Positions 11,358 to 22,291 of a DNA stretch of 64,000 nucleotides are shown one piece after another (the stretch's first letter is position 1; each line of letters begins with the position of its first letter). A program made the position numbers and the translations under genes. The notes beneath the pieces were generated by a model that was not told where the DNA came from, did no database searches, and saw only the letters and a program-made list of their open reading frames with translations. The DNA is from Metridium senile (taxonomy: Eukaryota; Cnidaria; Anthozoa; Actiniaria; Metridiidae), in assembly GCA_949775045.1 (NCBI GenBank), contig OX459097.1, positions 7,023,685-7,087,684 on the forward strand. The letters run 5' to 3'.

Positions 11358-14300
11358 TCAACCCCCCTCTGCTTTTCCTCCATACAGTAATAATAAGGTT
11401 CCTTGACGTTGCCCATGTAAGTCCCTACATTTACGCAAAAACCTACTTTGGCCGAGAAAGAATGAGGAGAGGATTGATGGACGAGTAGTGGGGAGTGAGG
11501 CTGTTTCGCTACTATGATTGAAAGTGCAATATACACAGTTCATATCCTTATTATCAACCCAAGTGCATTGTTTACAATTACGATACTGACCTGTTGCCTT
11601 TATATCTGCACTACCACCACACGGCATACACTTACACGGTGGTGTGGAACGAAGGGCGTCAGGGATGAAGTTATTCCAGTAAGCCGTGTAATCAGCACGA
11701 AGATGACTGTTCACTTCCATGTCTGGTTTCAGTGACAAATATTTCTGTTGATCCGGGGTGTACTGGGGCCAAGACACACCAATACTTGCTGGTGAATTAG
11801 GATTCCTTCACAAAAGATTCATGGAAAAATAGGCAATAATTCTTAAATAATAAACATTGTGACTTCTTCTTGCTTTTATTACCATATTTGGGAAGTTTCC
11901 TCCTAAATGCAATTTAGATTATAACAACTATATATGGTAGGAAATACCCAGTACCCTTCTCTCTCATCCATCCCCACCCTGTGGCTGCGGTGCTTTTCTC
12001 ACGAAAACATTTCAAAAGTTCCGACTTTTCATTTCCATGCAGCATCAGGGGCGGATCCAGGATTTTCAAAAAGGGGGGTAATTTTGGTTTCGGATATATA
12101 AAAACCCCAATAATGCTGGAGCTATCCAGTTTGCGGGCTCAATAATGCATGTTTAAATAGACGTAGATGGAACGTAGATGTACGTATGATAAAATAGATT
12201 TGATTTTTTTTATTACCAGTTAAGCGTTTGTAAGTGTTCCTTAGATGAAACAATACAAACGAAAAATAACTTCAACGAAAAAAGTTAGATATAACTGCTT
12301 AGAAAAGGGGGAGGGGGAGTCCCCCAATCCCCCTCCCATGGATCCGCCCCTGAGCATGGATACACCAAACGAGTACGTGCTTCTCCTAACGCTTCTCTCG
12401 TCTTCTTCAAATTTCCCGCGTGCTCTATAACTCGACAGAGCACGCTGCCTCGTTTTCTATTTCTTCAATATATTTTACCAAGAAGTTGGAATCTCCATTC
12501 GGCCTAAACTGTCCCTTCTTTTAATTGTCGCCTATTAAGTTTGTGGTGTTTATGCCAAACGTTCCTTCTACTAATCGATTTAGTTAGCCATTCCATTTAA
12601 CCAGCAATGAATACTTTCTAAACTTTATCTTATAACCATTAAAATTATAATCGTTTATTTCTCGAATCATTTTGTTCATCCAATCTCTTTTGTTAAGCAA
12701 TTGATCTGAAAGAAATAATAATAACAATACAGTCCTTACCCGGTTTTGGCAAAGTTCGTCCACAGTTTGATTACTTCGCGAGAAAAATTTGCACTGACAG
12801 TTGCCTTCTCTATCGATAACATGGCACCAAACACGAAGAAGATATCAGCAGCGTGGTTTGCTCTGACCCAGGACGGAATGTTCAAACCAAATAGTGGCTT
12901 ATCGTAGCGATATTCCAAATGGTAAAAATACGTCTTGGCAGTCTTATTGGAGTACGCTTGGGCAGCCAGTATGGCAGGTGCTATGAATGAGCTATCAGAC
13001 AACAGATCTACATACATACGACGATTTCTATAGATGTTTGTTACGTTGGTCCAGTCAGTGTAACGATAGACAGTAGCATCGAGTAAAACAGACTTGGTAT
13101 TTGGTATTATTAAGGAAGCTACAAATCCTGGTTCTTTGACTGCTTTGACGAAACCTCCTCTGGTTAAACCGTTGGTCACGTTGGCACCAATACCAACATT
13201 CAGACCTGTAATAAAAACGCGATTATGGCAGGAAAAGTACCACGCAAAACATTCGGACCACTTTACATAAAAAAAGCATTGGACATTACTCCCTCTCAGG
13301 TTTTTGAAACGTCAGCCACTTGTAACACCAATAGTTTTTTCATGACAACACACACCCAAGTAACAACAATATTACTGACCCTACAGGGAATTAATTTATA
13401 AAGTATAACTAGAGAGACCGGACAATACTAGTTGGAAAAAATAGCTTTTTATGATTAAGGTGACTGGCTACTTCTGGAAATAATGTTAAACTTTTCTTTA
13501 AACTACGATTTATTAATATGAAATTTAATGCTGATTACAAATATTAAAAGAAAAATGGGGTGTCCCGAGCTTGTTTTCGAGATAATCAGCATTTAATGGA
13601 TGCCTACGCGCGAGATTTTGAAGAAAAACTTGCGAAAACGGAAGCGATATGAAAAAAATCACAACTCATAAGAAAATAGTTTTTTTTCATACTATATCAA
13701 GCACAAATGCCGGGTAATGAATCATTCTAAAATACAACATGGATGGTTTTAAATAAAAGGCAAAGAAATACCTGTCATATTTTGTCCTTTCAGTGCTTTC
13801 AAAACTCGCATGAAGTCGGACAAAAAATTCTACGAAAATAGATTTTTTTGTACGTTAGAAAAATTAACTTTTTGAAAAAGTTTGATATAACGTAGGTTTT
13901 ATTAGGTTCTTTCAACTAATCATAAAGAAAGTATAGAGTCCGGTCCCGTGCAAAATTCGAGGGTTTTGCCCTGTTGAAGCTCAAAACGTGTATGGTTCCT
14001 TAATAACATTTTGTATTTTTTTTCAGCGTTTTTTGTGCGCGCGCACATCGTGGGCTCGAATCGAACGTTCAAAAGCGTTCAAAAGTAGCCAGTCACCTTA
14101 AAGAAGCTCCAAATTTAGTTTTTGATCAATAAGACACCATACTGTTATATCATATTAGCCTCTCTTGTTTTAGTCATTGAAAACGAATATTTCGATAAGA
14201 ACATTATGTATTACCTGGTATAGAATTAGTAAAGACAACTCCTTCGTCATTGGTTACTCCCATCATGACGTCAATCTTCTCAATTTGTTGCTTTTTGTAC

Positions 14301-17036
14301 AACACACTTGGTGCATCTGAAAAAACGATAATTAGTTTTCTGTTTAAATATTTATGTTTTGCTTGAAATTAAGTGACTAACCTTCAAGGAAGTTTCCATC
14401 AATGACTGGAATAAAGGAAGGGAACGGTGTTCTCAAAGACGCTTTGACGATGTCCATCATTTTCTTTGATTTCAAGCAATCCTTAATTTTTCCAAGATCT
14501 TCTGGGCATCCAGCATTCTTGGCAAATACCCTAAGAACATTCAAGCATGAATGTATACATTCAACCATGATCTTTTCACCAATGAATATAGCAATCAACA
14601 GCACATCTTACAATCTATCCATCCACCAATCTATTAACCCACCAATCGTCTAATGATCAAACCCAAAAAACCTAAACATATATAAGTCCACCAATCAACC
14701 TCACACCTTACTATCTATCCACCCACCCATCAACCCATCAACCATCACCACCATCTATCAACCCATCAAACATCTAATCTAACCATCAATCTCTAAAACA
14801 ATCAATCTCGCACCTTGCCATCTACCCATGCACCAACCCATCAAACGTCTAACCATCTAACTAAATCTAGCCATGTTTCCATCCACATATCCTTCCATCC
14901 CGGTCTATCAAACATCTATCTATTCAACTCGCCCATCTATCAACCATTTAACCCCCTAAATACACCTATCCATCCTCAAAACTAAGCATTCGCCAAACCA
15001 TCCAACTCACTAGACCTAAACATTTATAACTCTACCAATCTAATAATAATCCAAATATCTATAAATGTCCAACATCTTTAGACTCGTCCTGTCATTATGG
15101 TGATGATGACAAACTATGGAACAAATGATTAACGCAGTGCTGAGACTGTAGATACTGAAGACGTGTTTTTTCCTCAAACAACTTATTCAATGTAATGTTA
15201 GTTTACATCTTACTTATTTCATATTTCCAAACGATTTTTGTATAATTCGTTCAATTCTACGTTTCCATTTACGGTGTTACTGCCCCCCCCCCCCCCCCCC
15301 CCCGACGGTTGCTCTACTTCGTCCGGCAGCATATCCAGCGTGGTTGATCCTTGTGGTGTAGTGGTAACACGTCGGACTAGAAAGCCGAAACCGTGGGGTT
15401 CAATTCCCGCCAAGGGCATATGATATTTTTCTCATGTATCTGTATTTCACTTATACACCTTTCGCATTTCAACTCATCGTTCAATAGAGTACAAATACTA
15501 AAAGTGTGCAACATAAATACCACTAAATACTGCTAAATTATGCAAATTCTTTTGTTCTCTATTGTTTAATCAACACTATTTAGTGGTAAATAGTACAAAG
15601 TATTGCACACTTTTAGTGTTTGTACTCTAAGAATTCATTTATTATTACTGTTACTATTCATTCATCCATTTACGTATTTATTAATCATGCATACATTTAT
15701 TTACTCATTCATTCATTCATTCATTCAATACTCACTTCATTTTGTGAGCGAGAACTTCGTACGCTGCTGTACTCCATGGAGCTGCCGCGTCACCAGATTG
15801 TGGTATTGCACGATGAAATAAACCTTTAGCAAGCTTTGATAGCATCAGTAAAGATACACTAGCTCCTCCAGCAGACTCACCAAATATGGTAACTTTATTA
15901 GGATCACCATTAAACCTGCAATGGAGGTAAAGAATAACGATAGTTATATTCATTCACATAGCGCAGATTCAAATGCACATGATATGCACATGATATGCAC
16001 ATGGATACTTCCTTTGTCCAAGGGGTAGTGATGATCGGCGGAGGTTTTGGAAACGACCCCTAACAAGGTACGCACAGATAAAAATAACTGATAAATCCTT
16101 GTCGATTTCCACTTGGACAAAGGCAGTACCCCCCTCCCCCTGAATGTCGAGTACTAGGGCGCACATTGCAGCCTGGTATTTAGTTTATAAACGTGAGTTT
16201 GGTTATTACATGGGGGTGTCTCCCAATCCAGACTGTTGTGCAAGAATAGAATCCCCTACTCTTTGCAAACAGCACAACAAAGTACACATAAAGTATCACT
16301 AAAATTAAAAGAGTTGGTTCTACTTAATCTATGATTTCGTAGTTATCTTTTGCGGTTACAGTATTAAAATATTTGCAGCGAAAAGCAAATGCAATCTTCC
16401 AACTAAAAGCTTGACAGCGCTGTAAATTAAGTAATTTTAATTTGTGTTGACTTACGCTTTGATGTTTCTCTTGACCCATTTCAATGCCTCGATCTGATCC
16501 AGCATACCATAGTTACCCTTGATGTCACCATTTTTACCGTTGGTAAGAAACCCAAACACTGACAACCGATAGTTGATCACAACCACGACTACTTTACCCA
16601 GTACTGCTAGGTAGCTACTATCGTATCGTCGGTTTGAACCACCAAAAAAAGCTCCTCCATGTATCCATACCATGACGGGTAGAGGTGAGGAGGTGTTATC
16701 GTTAGGAACAAACACGTTAAGATTCAAACAATCTTCGCTCATATCTTTTACCTGGCTTACGGTCAGTAAAGCTTGGGGACAGACTTTTCCAAATGTGAAC
16801 ATATCTTTAACTTCACTTTCAGGCCATGGTGAGGGTTGTTTAGGAGGCTGGAATCGCTCTGCTTTTGCAAACGGTATACCAAGATATTTCCTAACTTTAG
16901 CATAATTAGTGTTGGGGACTAGATCGACAAGACCTCGAAGTTTTCCACTGTCGATGGTTACTTCTGGTGTATAATCAATGGAGTTGACCAAAGGGGTGAC
17001 AACAACCCCGACAATGAGTAGAGCAGCTACAAACAT
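11358..17036 (-). CDS. Carboxylesterase CE-1 (type-B, secreted)
   Basis: Alpha/beta-hydrolase of the carboxylesterase/cholinesterase family, expected to cleave ester bonds outside the cell or in the secretory route. Exons on the minus strand: 17036-16456, 15915-15736, 14530-14382, 14316-14215, 13205-12740 and 11805 downward. Signal peptide [27 protein letters not shown] (family signature) near residue 101, oxyanion HGG about 126-128, nucleophile in FGESAGG about Ser208, acid in TNDEG about Glu328, His in ANHAAD about His455, so the triad is complete. The end is uncertain: exon 6 either continues to a stop at 11358 (about 641 residues, Cys-rich tail) or splices at a GTCAGT donor at 11590. Residues just after GLV (DLVPNTNY) differ from all paralogues. 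The upstream promoter elements of its sisters are missing. Confidence 0.9.
12046..12352 (+). mobile_element. hAT-like MITE, CAGGGGCGGATCC ends
   Basis: Terminal inverted repeats CAGGGGCGGATCCA and TGGATCCGCCCCTG, flanked by AGCAT on both sides (12041-12045 and 12353-12357). Lies in the CE-1 intron between exons 5 and 6. The duplicate has the same insertion at 34362-34682, with a longer poly-G run, so it predates the duplication. Superfamily assignment rests only on the terminal sequence. Confidence 0.7.
13459..14097 (+). mobile_element. TTAA-flanked MITE, GGTGACTGGCTAC ends
   Basis: Ends GGTGACTGGCTACTT and AAGTAGCCAGTCACC, with TTAA immediately outside each end, in the CE-1 intron between exons 4 and 5. 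TTAA targets are known for piggyBac and Kolobok elements; which one applies cannot be decided from the ends. Copy 2 (35790-36320) is about 108 bp shorter through an internal deletion. Confidence 0.8.
14540..15070 (+). repeat. Degenerate CCATCTATCAACC minisatellite in CE-1 intron 2
   Basis: Loose repeats of ATCTATCAACCCACC-like words between CE-1 exons 2 and 3. The same intron carries related arrays in CE-2 (36830-37270), CE-3 (48620-49960) and CE-4 (about 61250-61400). Confidence 0.75.
15340..15420 (+). repeat. tRNA-like SINE head
   Basis: TGGTGTAGTGGTAACACG (A-box-like) and GGTTCAATTCC (B-box-like), with an anticodon-loop-like CTAGAAA. The T stem does not pair well, and a degenerate relative lies at 58441-58500. 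A SINE head or tRNA pseudogene is more likely than a working tRNA. Preceded by a poly-C run at about 15283-15302. Confidence 0.55.
15487..15627 (+). mobile_element. 141-bp MITE with TA flanks
   Basis: Inverted ends GAGTACAAATACTAAAAGTG and CACTTTTAGTGTTTGTACTC, flanked by TA on both sides. Part of a stretch of about 440 bp present in copy 1 (CE-1 intron 2, beside exon 2) but absent from copy 2. A CATT-rich run follows to 15727. Confidence 0.8.
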
Positions 17037-17091
17037 GACGCTGACTTAGATTGGCCAACCTTTTGTGACTGTTCCCTTTATGTTATCATAA

Positions 17092-17574
17092 CATGGGCAG
17101 CAGAGTATCATTCGCGTTTGTATTCGCTTGTAATCTCCGTGTATTTATAGTTACCAACGGTCGCTTATATAGTTACCAACGGTCGCTTATTTGCTTGCTT
17201 TGTTATTCCCTTGACTTCCGTCTTTATATTTGCTATTTCAATCTCGTGATATTGGTCTATCTAGTATTAAAAGCGATCGTGTGTCACTCGGTTACTAATC
17301 GGTAACTTCTTTAACGGCCCCCGAAGGTATACAAGATACCTTATATATTATACACCTTCGGGGGCAGTTAAAGAAGTTACCGATTAGTAACCGAGTGACA
17401 TACGATCGCTTTTAATACTAAATAGACCAATATCACGAGATTGAAATAGGAGCTAGACATATAAAGACGAAGGTCAAGGGAATAACAAAGCAAGCAAATA
17501 AGCGACCGTTGGTAACTATAAATACACGGAGATTACAAGCGAATACAAACGCGAATGATACTCTGCTGCCCATG
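17092..17574 (+). mobile_element. 483-bp fold-back element upstream of CE-1
   Basis: Two arms of about 225 bp mirror each other, ending CATGGGCAGC and GCTGCCCATG around a short AT-rich centre at about 17345. ATCATAA flanks both sides (17085-17091 and 17575-17581). Copy 2 has the empty site with a single ATCATAA at about 41396-41402, so this is a post-duplication insertion with a 7-bp target duplication. It begins 56 bp upstream of the CE-1 ATG. Confidence 0.95.
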
Positions 17575-18379
17575 ATCATAATACGCTGGGATTTAGGAAC
17601 CTAGATGTTTAACTTTGCGAAGAACATTAGGCGATGCAAAGTAACCGCAAATCCAATTAACTATGGACAGAATCGGTGTAGCTCATATCATCAGCTCGGT
17701 ATTGAGTTACATCACTTGTATGTGATTCGCATAGGATCGGTATAATTGTTCTACTTTATCGTAAATTTTATTGTTGAAACTGAACCCCCGAAGGACTTAT
17801 CACATAATACAGTCTTAATTCATAATATATCAGATATTTGATAAGAAAATGCTTGAAAATAGTTACTCAAGATAAAAATATTAGAAGTTATGCAGTTTAT
17901 TATATTTACGTGGCCGCTAGATCTTTTAAAGCATCAATAATTTTAGCCGTCGAAGCTCGTTCAGATGGTAATATCCTGGTTATTCTAGGAATGAGTTTTG
18001 AGAATGAATCCTTAAAACTTTGCTGCCCAACAGCTACCTCGAGCATTTTACCTAGAGAATAAATGTCGTTCTTGATCGATTCTTGATGGCCCGAGACTAC
18101 TTCCGGAGCTAAATAGCTAGCGCTTGCAACATTTTTCCTTACTCTTTTTTCTCCTTGTTCGATGCGTTTGCTTTTGGCAAAGTCAATTAAAACTGGTTTA
18201 TACACAGGCAGCCCAACTATTGTCTTTGAGGATTTTTTTTAATGACAATAAAGTTATTTTTAACCGCGCGCCGAGCGAAATAAATATTGAGCGCGCGGGT
18301 GGGGTTCCTGTGGTGTATTTGTTTGAAAGTTCGCGGATGGGATTCCTGTGGCTTTTTGCAAGCAATTTTTCGGTCAAAG

Positions 18380-19351
18380 CACAGGCAGCCCAAGCAATTC
18401 ACTTTTACAGTAGAGATATGTGAGGAAAAAATCGATATTTTTTATTGAAATAAATTTGAACATATTTCAATCCTGTGTTCATGTTAAACTTATTTGGTGT
18501 CATTCTGGGTGGTTTTTGAAAGTTTTAGAGCATTTTTTCCTAATGTTTGCCCACCTGTACTTAAATATGGAAAGGCTGGTCACTCGTGATCGAGATCGCT
18601 TGTCTTCGATGGTCGAAAAAATCATGTTTAATCCTTCCTTTGCCTTCAAAATCACCTCAGCACCATAGATTAATGATCCTTCTTTCCAGAAACCAGCAAA
18701 ATGTTCATGGATCTCGAGTCAGAACTCACGAAATCATAGATATTGAGCGATTTTCAACGACAACTTTCCTTCAGATGAGCTGTGGTCCGCGCTTAACGGA
18801 CACCGATAACTTCGTAGCCGGGCCTTCTTTTGTAAAGCTCAATCTGATTGGACGACTCTATTCCATTGTTACCAGTTGTCCAATCAGAATGAGTTTTATA
18901 AAAGAAGGCCCGGCTACGAAGTTATCGGTGTCCGGTAAGCGCGGACCACAGCTCATCTGAAGGAAAATTGTCGTTGAAAATCGCTCAATATCTATGATTT
19001 CGTGAGTTCTGACTCGAGATCCATGAACATTTTGCTGGTTTCTGGAAAGAAGGATCATTAATCTATGGTGCTGAGGTGATTTTGAAGGCAAAGGAAGGAT
19101 TAAACATGATTTTTTCGACCATCGAAGACAAGCGATCTCGATCACGAGTGACCAGCCTTTCCATATTTAAGTACAGGTGGGCAAACATTAGGAAAAAATG
19201 CTCTAAAACTTTCAAAAACCACCCAGAATGACACCAAATAAGTTTAACATGAACACAGGATTGAAATATGTTCAAATTTATTTCAATAAAAAATATCGAT
19301 TTTTTCCTCACATATCTCTACTGTAAAAGTGAATTGCTTGGGCTGCCTGTG
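18380..19351 (+). mobile_element. 972-bp near-perfect palindromic CACAGG element
   Basis: Two arms of about 480 bp meet near 18866 with almost no spacer. Ends CACAGGCAGCCCAAGC / GCTTGGGCTGCCTGTG, flanked by GTCAAAG (18373-18379, 19352-19358). Identical open frames on opposite strands (18420-18668 and 19063-19311) confirm the arms are nearly identical, which implies recent origin or arm-to-arm conversion. Confidence 0.95.
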
Positions 19352-19862
19352 GTCAAAGTCGCGCGGTGTTGAAGAGGGAGGTATTTTGACAAGGTATGAA
19401 ACCCGGTCACGTGACAAATTTAGTTTCGCGCGTAGTAAATCAGCCATGGGAGAAAATTTTAATTTTTCTTCGAATATATAAAACTTACGTTGATCTTCAA
19501 CTACAGTAAAAAGTATGATCATCTCCGACCTCAGCAAAGGGGTTAAAATTAATTTATAAAAAGGGCAGCATGGAACCGAGGTGCACCGCAGTCTGTATAG
19601 ACATAACTTCGGAAAAAAGTCGGATTTTTACAATCGTGGAGCAATCGTGAAAATATCGATCGAGACGACATTCACAAAAAAAAAGGTCGAAAAAGCTGCG
19701 AGTACTGTCTTGCATTTAACTTTTGGATTGTTAAAATGACTTACAATTCAAAGAAAGAAAACAAGAGGATGTATTTTATTTTGGAAATCATGGGATAGTG
19801 AATCGAGAGTCGAAAAGTTCTTGATTTGCACTGAAGTGGCTGCTACAATGAGTTAGTTTACA

Positions 19863-21126
19863 CACAGGTAGCCCAAGCTCACTATTTGTGTTGATTTACT
19901 ATAGGATATATGGGGATTTTTCAACGTACAATTTTTTGCCTTAATTCTTAATAAAATAAAATGAAACTCTTACCGTGTCTTTTTGTTGCTCTCATCAACC
20001 GTCTGACAGACTTTCAGCGATTTTCGTTGGAATTTAGCTGCTTTTCCCTAACGTGTAGTAAGAGAGAGAAAGGTAGGAGGCGAAGGCCCCAAAACGGCCT
20101 TCGAACTGCTGAACTAATCGCCAAATAATTCCTCGAAAAACGCTTCTAGTCCAAATTTTTCTACGCAGCAGTTCGAAGGGATAAATATGACACGCAAAAA
20201 TCCCAATGGATTAGAATCAACGGCTTTTTTGAAGCAGCCAGCCTCCACGAAGTTCGAATAAAACCGCTCGAAAAACAGCCAAAATACTCGTGTCTGGGAG
20301 AGTTGGGACAGTTGAAGCCGTTAAAAAACAGAGAGAGACTGGACCGGGCAAAAACAACCACTATCCGTGGGGTGCAAGGGTCGAAAATTGTACTACAAAA
20401 CTAGGAACCGCCCCCGCTCCCAGGGGCGAATTACTTGTGATTAAACTCCACACTGAAAGAGAGAAACGGTCGTTTTTTCCCCCTAACATTAATTTTGAAT
20501 GTCAACGTGTTCAGCGCGGTCAGTGATAGACCGACGAAGTACAATAGCTGTCAAGTAATTCGCCCCTGGGAGCGGGGGCGGTTCCTAGTTTTGTAGTACA
20601 ATTTTCGACCCTTGCACCCCACGGATAGTGGTTGTTTTTGCCCGGTCCAGTCTCTCTCTGTTTTTTAACAGCTTCAACTGTCCCAACTCTCCCAGACACG
20701 AGTATTTTGGCTGTTTTTCGAGCGGTTTTATTCGAACTTCGTGGAGGCTGGCTGCTTCAAAAAAGCCGTTGATTCTAATCCATTGGGATTTTTGCGTGTC
20801 ATATTTATCCCTTCGAACTGCTGCGTAGAAAGATTTGGACTAGAAGCGTTTTTCGAGGAATTATTTGGCGATTAGTTCAGCAGTTCGAAGGCCGTTTTGG
20901 GGCCTTCGCCTCCTACCTTTCTCTCTCTTACTACACGTTAGGGAAAAGCAGCTAAATTCCAACGAAAATCGCTGAAAGTCAGTCAGACGGTTGATGAGAG
21001 CTACAAAAAGACACGGTAAGAGTTTCATTTTATTTTATTAAGAATTAAGGCAAAAAATTGTACGTTGAAAAATCCCCATATATCCTATAGTAAATCAACA
21101 CAAATAGTGAGCTTGGGCTACCTGTG
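19863..21126 (+). mobile_element. 1.26-kb palindromic CACAGG element
   Basis: Arms of about 600 bp around a centre near 20500. Ends CACAGGTAGCCCAAGC / GCTTGGGCTACCTGTG. Flanks do not form a clear 7-bp duplication, so this insertion is older or its site has changed. No coding signal. Confidence 0.9.
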
Positions 21127-21401
21127 ATTTTATAAGTACAGTTTGAACAAAAAGTCTTCACATTGTAAAATATACTAATTATATGTATTAGCATTTCAAA
21201 AAACATGGAAAGAAATTTCACACACTGGCTGTTTGTTTTTGTTCGAGGTTTATTAATTGAAAATCCCTAAAAGAAAGGAAAACACTTATTTTGAAAGAAA
21301 AGTTTGAACACAATATATTTTCTTTGGCGTGTCAGTCGATTGCTGCTCGCGTCCTTCTCGGCGCTCGTCGTTGAACTTCCGTGCCTATACAGACTGCGGC
21401 G

Positions 21402-21990
21402 CGACACGGGTGAAAAACGCACTGCGCACGCTCGGAAGACGGTCGTGTTTACAATAAAACCATTGGAGATTTACCGGCGTTTGGTAAATCTTAAAAGTTA
21501 AGAAAGTTCGTGGAAAGTTAGTGCTTATATTTCCCTAACACATTACATTAGTTGTTTTCTTTCCCTTGTCAAATAATACAAGAGAAATTCGCTTAATATA
21601 TAACCACAAGAAAACACGAAACCCTTCGTAAAATTTTCAGTTACTCTTTTGTTTTCCTTACGCATGCGCCGTGCGTTTTTCACCCGTGTCCTGCGGCGCA
21701 CGACACGGGTGAAAAACGCACTGCGCACGCTCGGAAGACGGTCGTGTTTACAATAAAACCATTGGAGATTTATCGGCGTTTGGTAAATCTTAAAAGTTAA
21801 GAAAGTTCGTGGAAAGTTAGTGCTTATATTTCCCTAACACATTACATTAGTTGTTTTCTTTCCCTTGTCAAATAATACAAGAGAAATTCGCTTAATACAT
21901 AACCACACGAAAACACGAAACCCTTCGTAAAATCTTCAGTTAGTCTTGTGTTTTGCTTACGCATGCGCCGTGCGTATTTCACCCGTGTCG
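21402..21990 (+). mobile_element. Two tandem MITEs with CGACACGGGTG ends
   Basis: Two direct copies of about 290 bp (21402 to about 21690 and about 21702 to 21990). Each starts GACACGGGTGAAAAACGC and ends in the complement, GCGT(T/A)TTTCACCCGTGTC. CGGCGC words sit before, between and after the units, as expected if the second copy inserted into the target duplication of the first or the pair arose by unequal exchange. Confidence 0.8.
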
Positions 21991-22291
21991 CGGCGCACAT
22001 CTATCCATCCACGCCATCGAGTTTCCGACCTTGTATCAAGATACTACTTTCTTCGATTTTTCTGTCGTACGTGCTATTCCGCGCGACCGAAAAATTGCTT
22101 GCAAAAAGCCACAGGAATCCCATCCGCGAGCTTTCAAACAAATACACCACAGGAACCCCACCCGCGCGCTCAATATTTATTTCGCTCGGCGCGCGGTTAA
22201 AAATAACTTTATTGTCATTGAAAAAAATCCTCAAAGACAATAGTTGGGCTGCCTGTGGTTTATAGTGACACTTATTTTCTGTGTGGGTATA

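Larger units (their letters stand above)
7674..17600. repeat. Segmental duplication, copy 1
   Basis: Nearly identical to 29505-41422 in the same orientation. Contains aminotransferase exons 8-10, the GAT-rich spacer, and the whole CE-1 gene to just upstream of its ATG. Copy-specific differences: a 483-bp fold-back at 17092-17574, extra sequence at about 15283-15720, and a longer CTTG/TTTG array than copy 2. It lacks the inserts found in copy 2 at 31820, about 32690 and 37981. Confidence 0.95.
18203..22257 (+). mobile_element. 4.06-kb CACAGG element (nested host) in the kinase pseudogene
   Basis: Terminal inverted repeats of about 170 bp begin CACAGGCAGCCCAACTATTG and end with its complement. 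GTTTATA occurs on both sides (18196-18202, 22258-22264). The right arm at 22080-22257 mirrors 18203-18375. Three further elements lie inside (18380-19351, 19863-21126, 21402-21990). No transposase reading frame is seen; the mirrored open frames in the arms are palindrome artefacts. Confidence 0.9.

Noticed and set aside
15340..15420. A functional tRNA gene with anticodon AGA
   Set aside because: T stem pairs poorly, a serine tRNA would need a long variable arm, and a decayed relative lies at 58441.
18420..19311. Pair of identical proteins on opposite strands, possible duplicated gene
   Set aside because: They are the two arms of a palindrome; no domain, no splice structure.
20161..20828. Second pair of mirrored identical proteins
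   Set aside because: Arms of the 19863-21126 palindrome.
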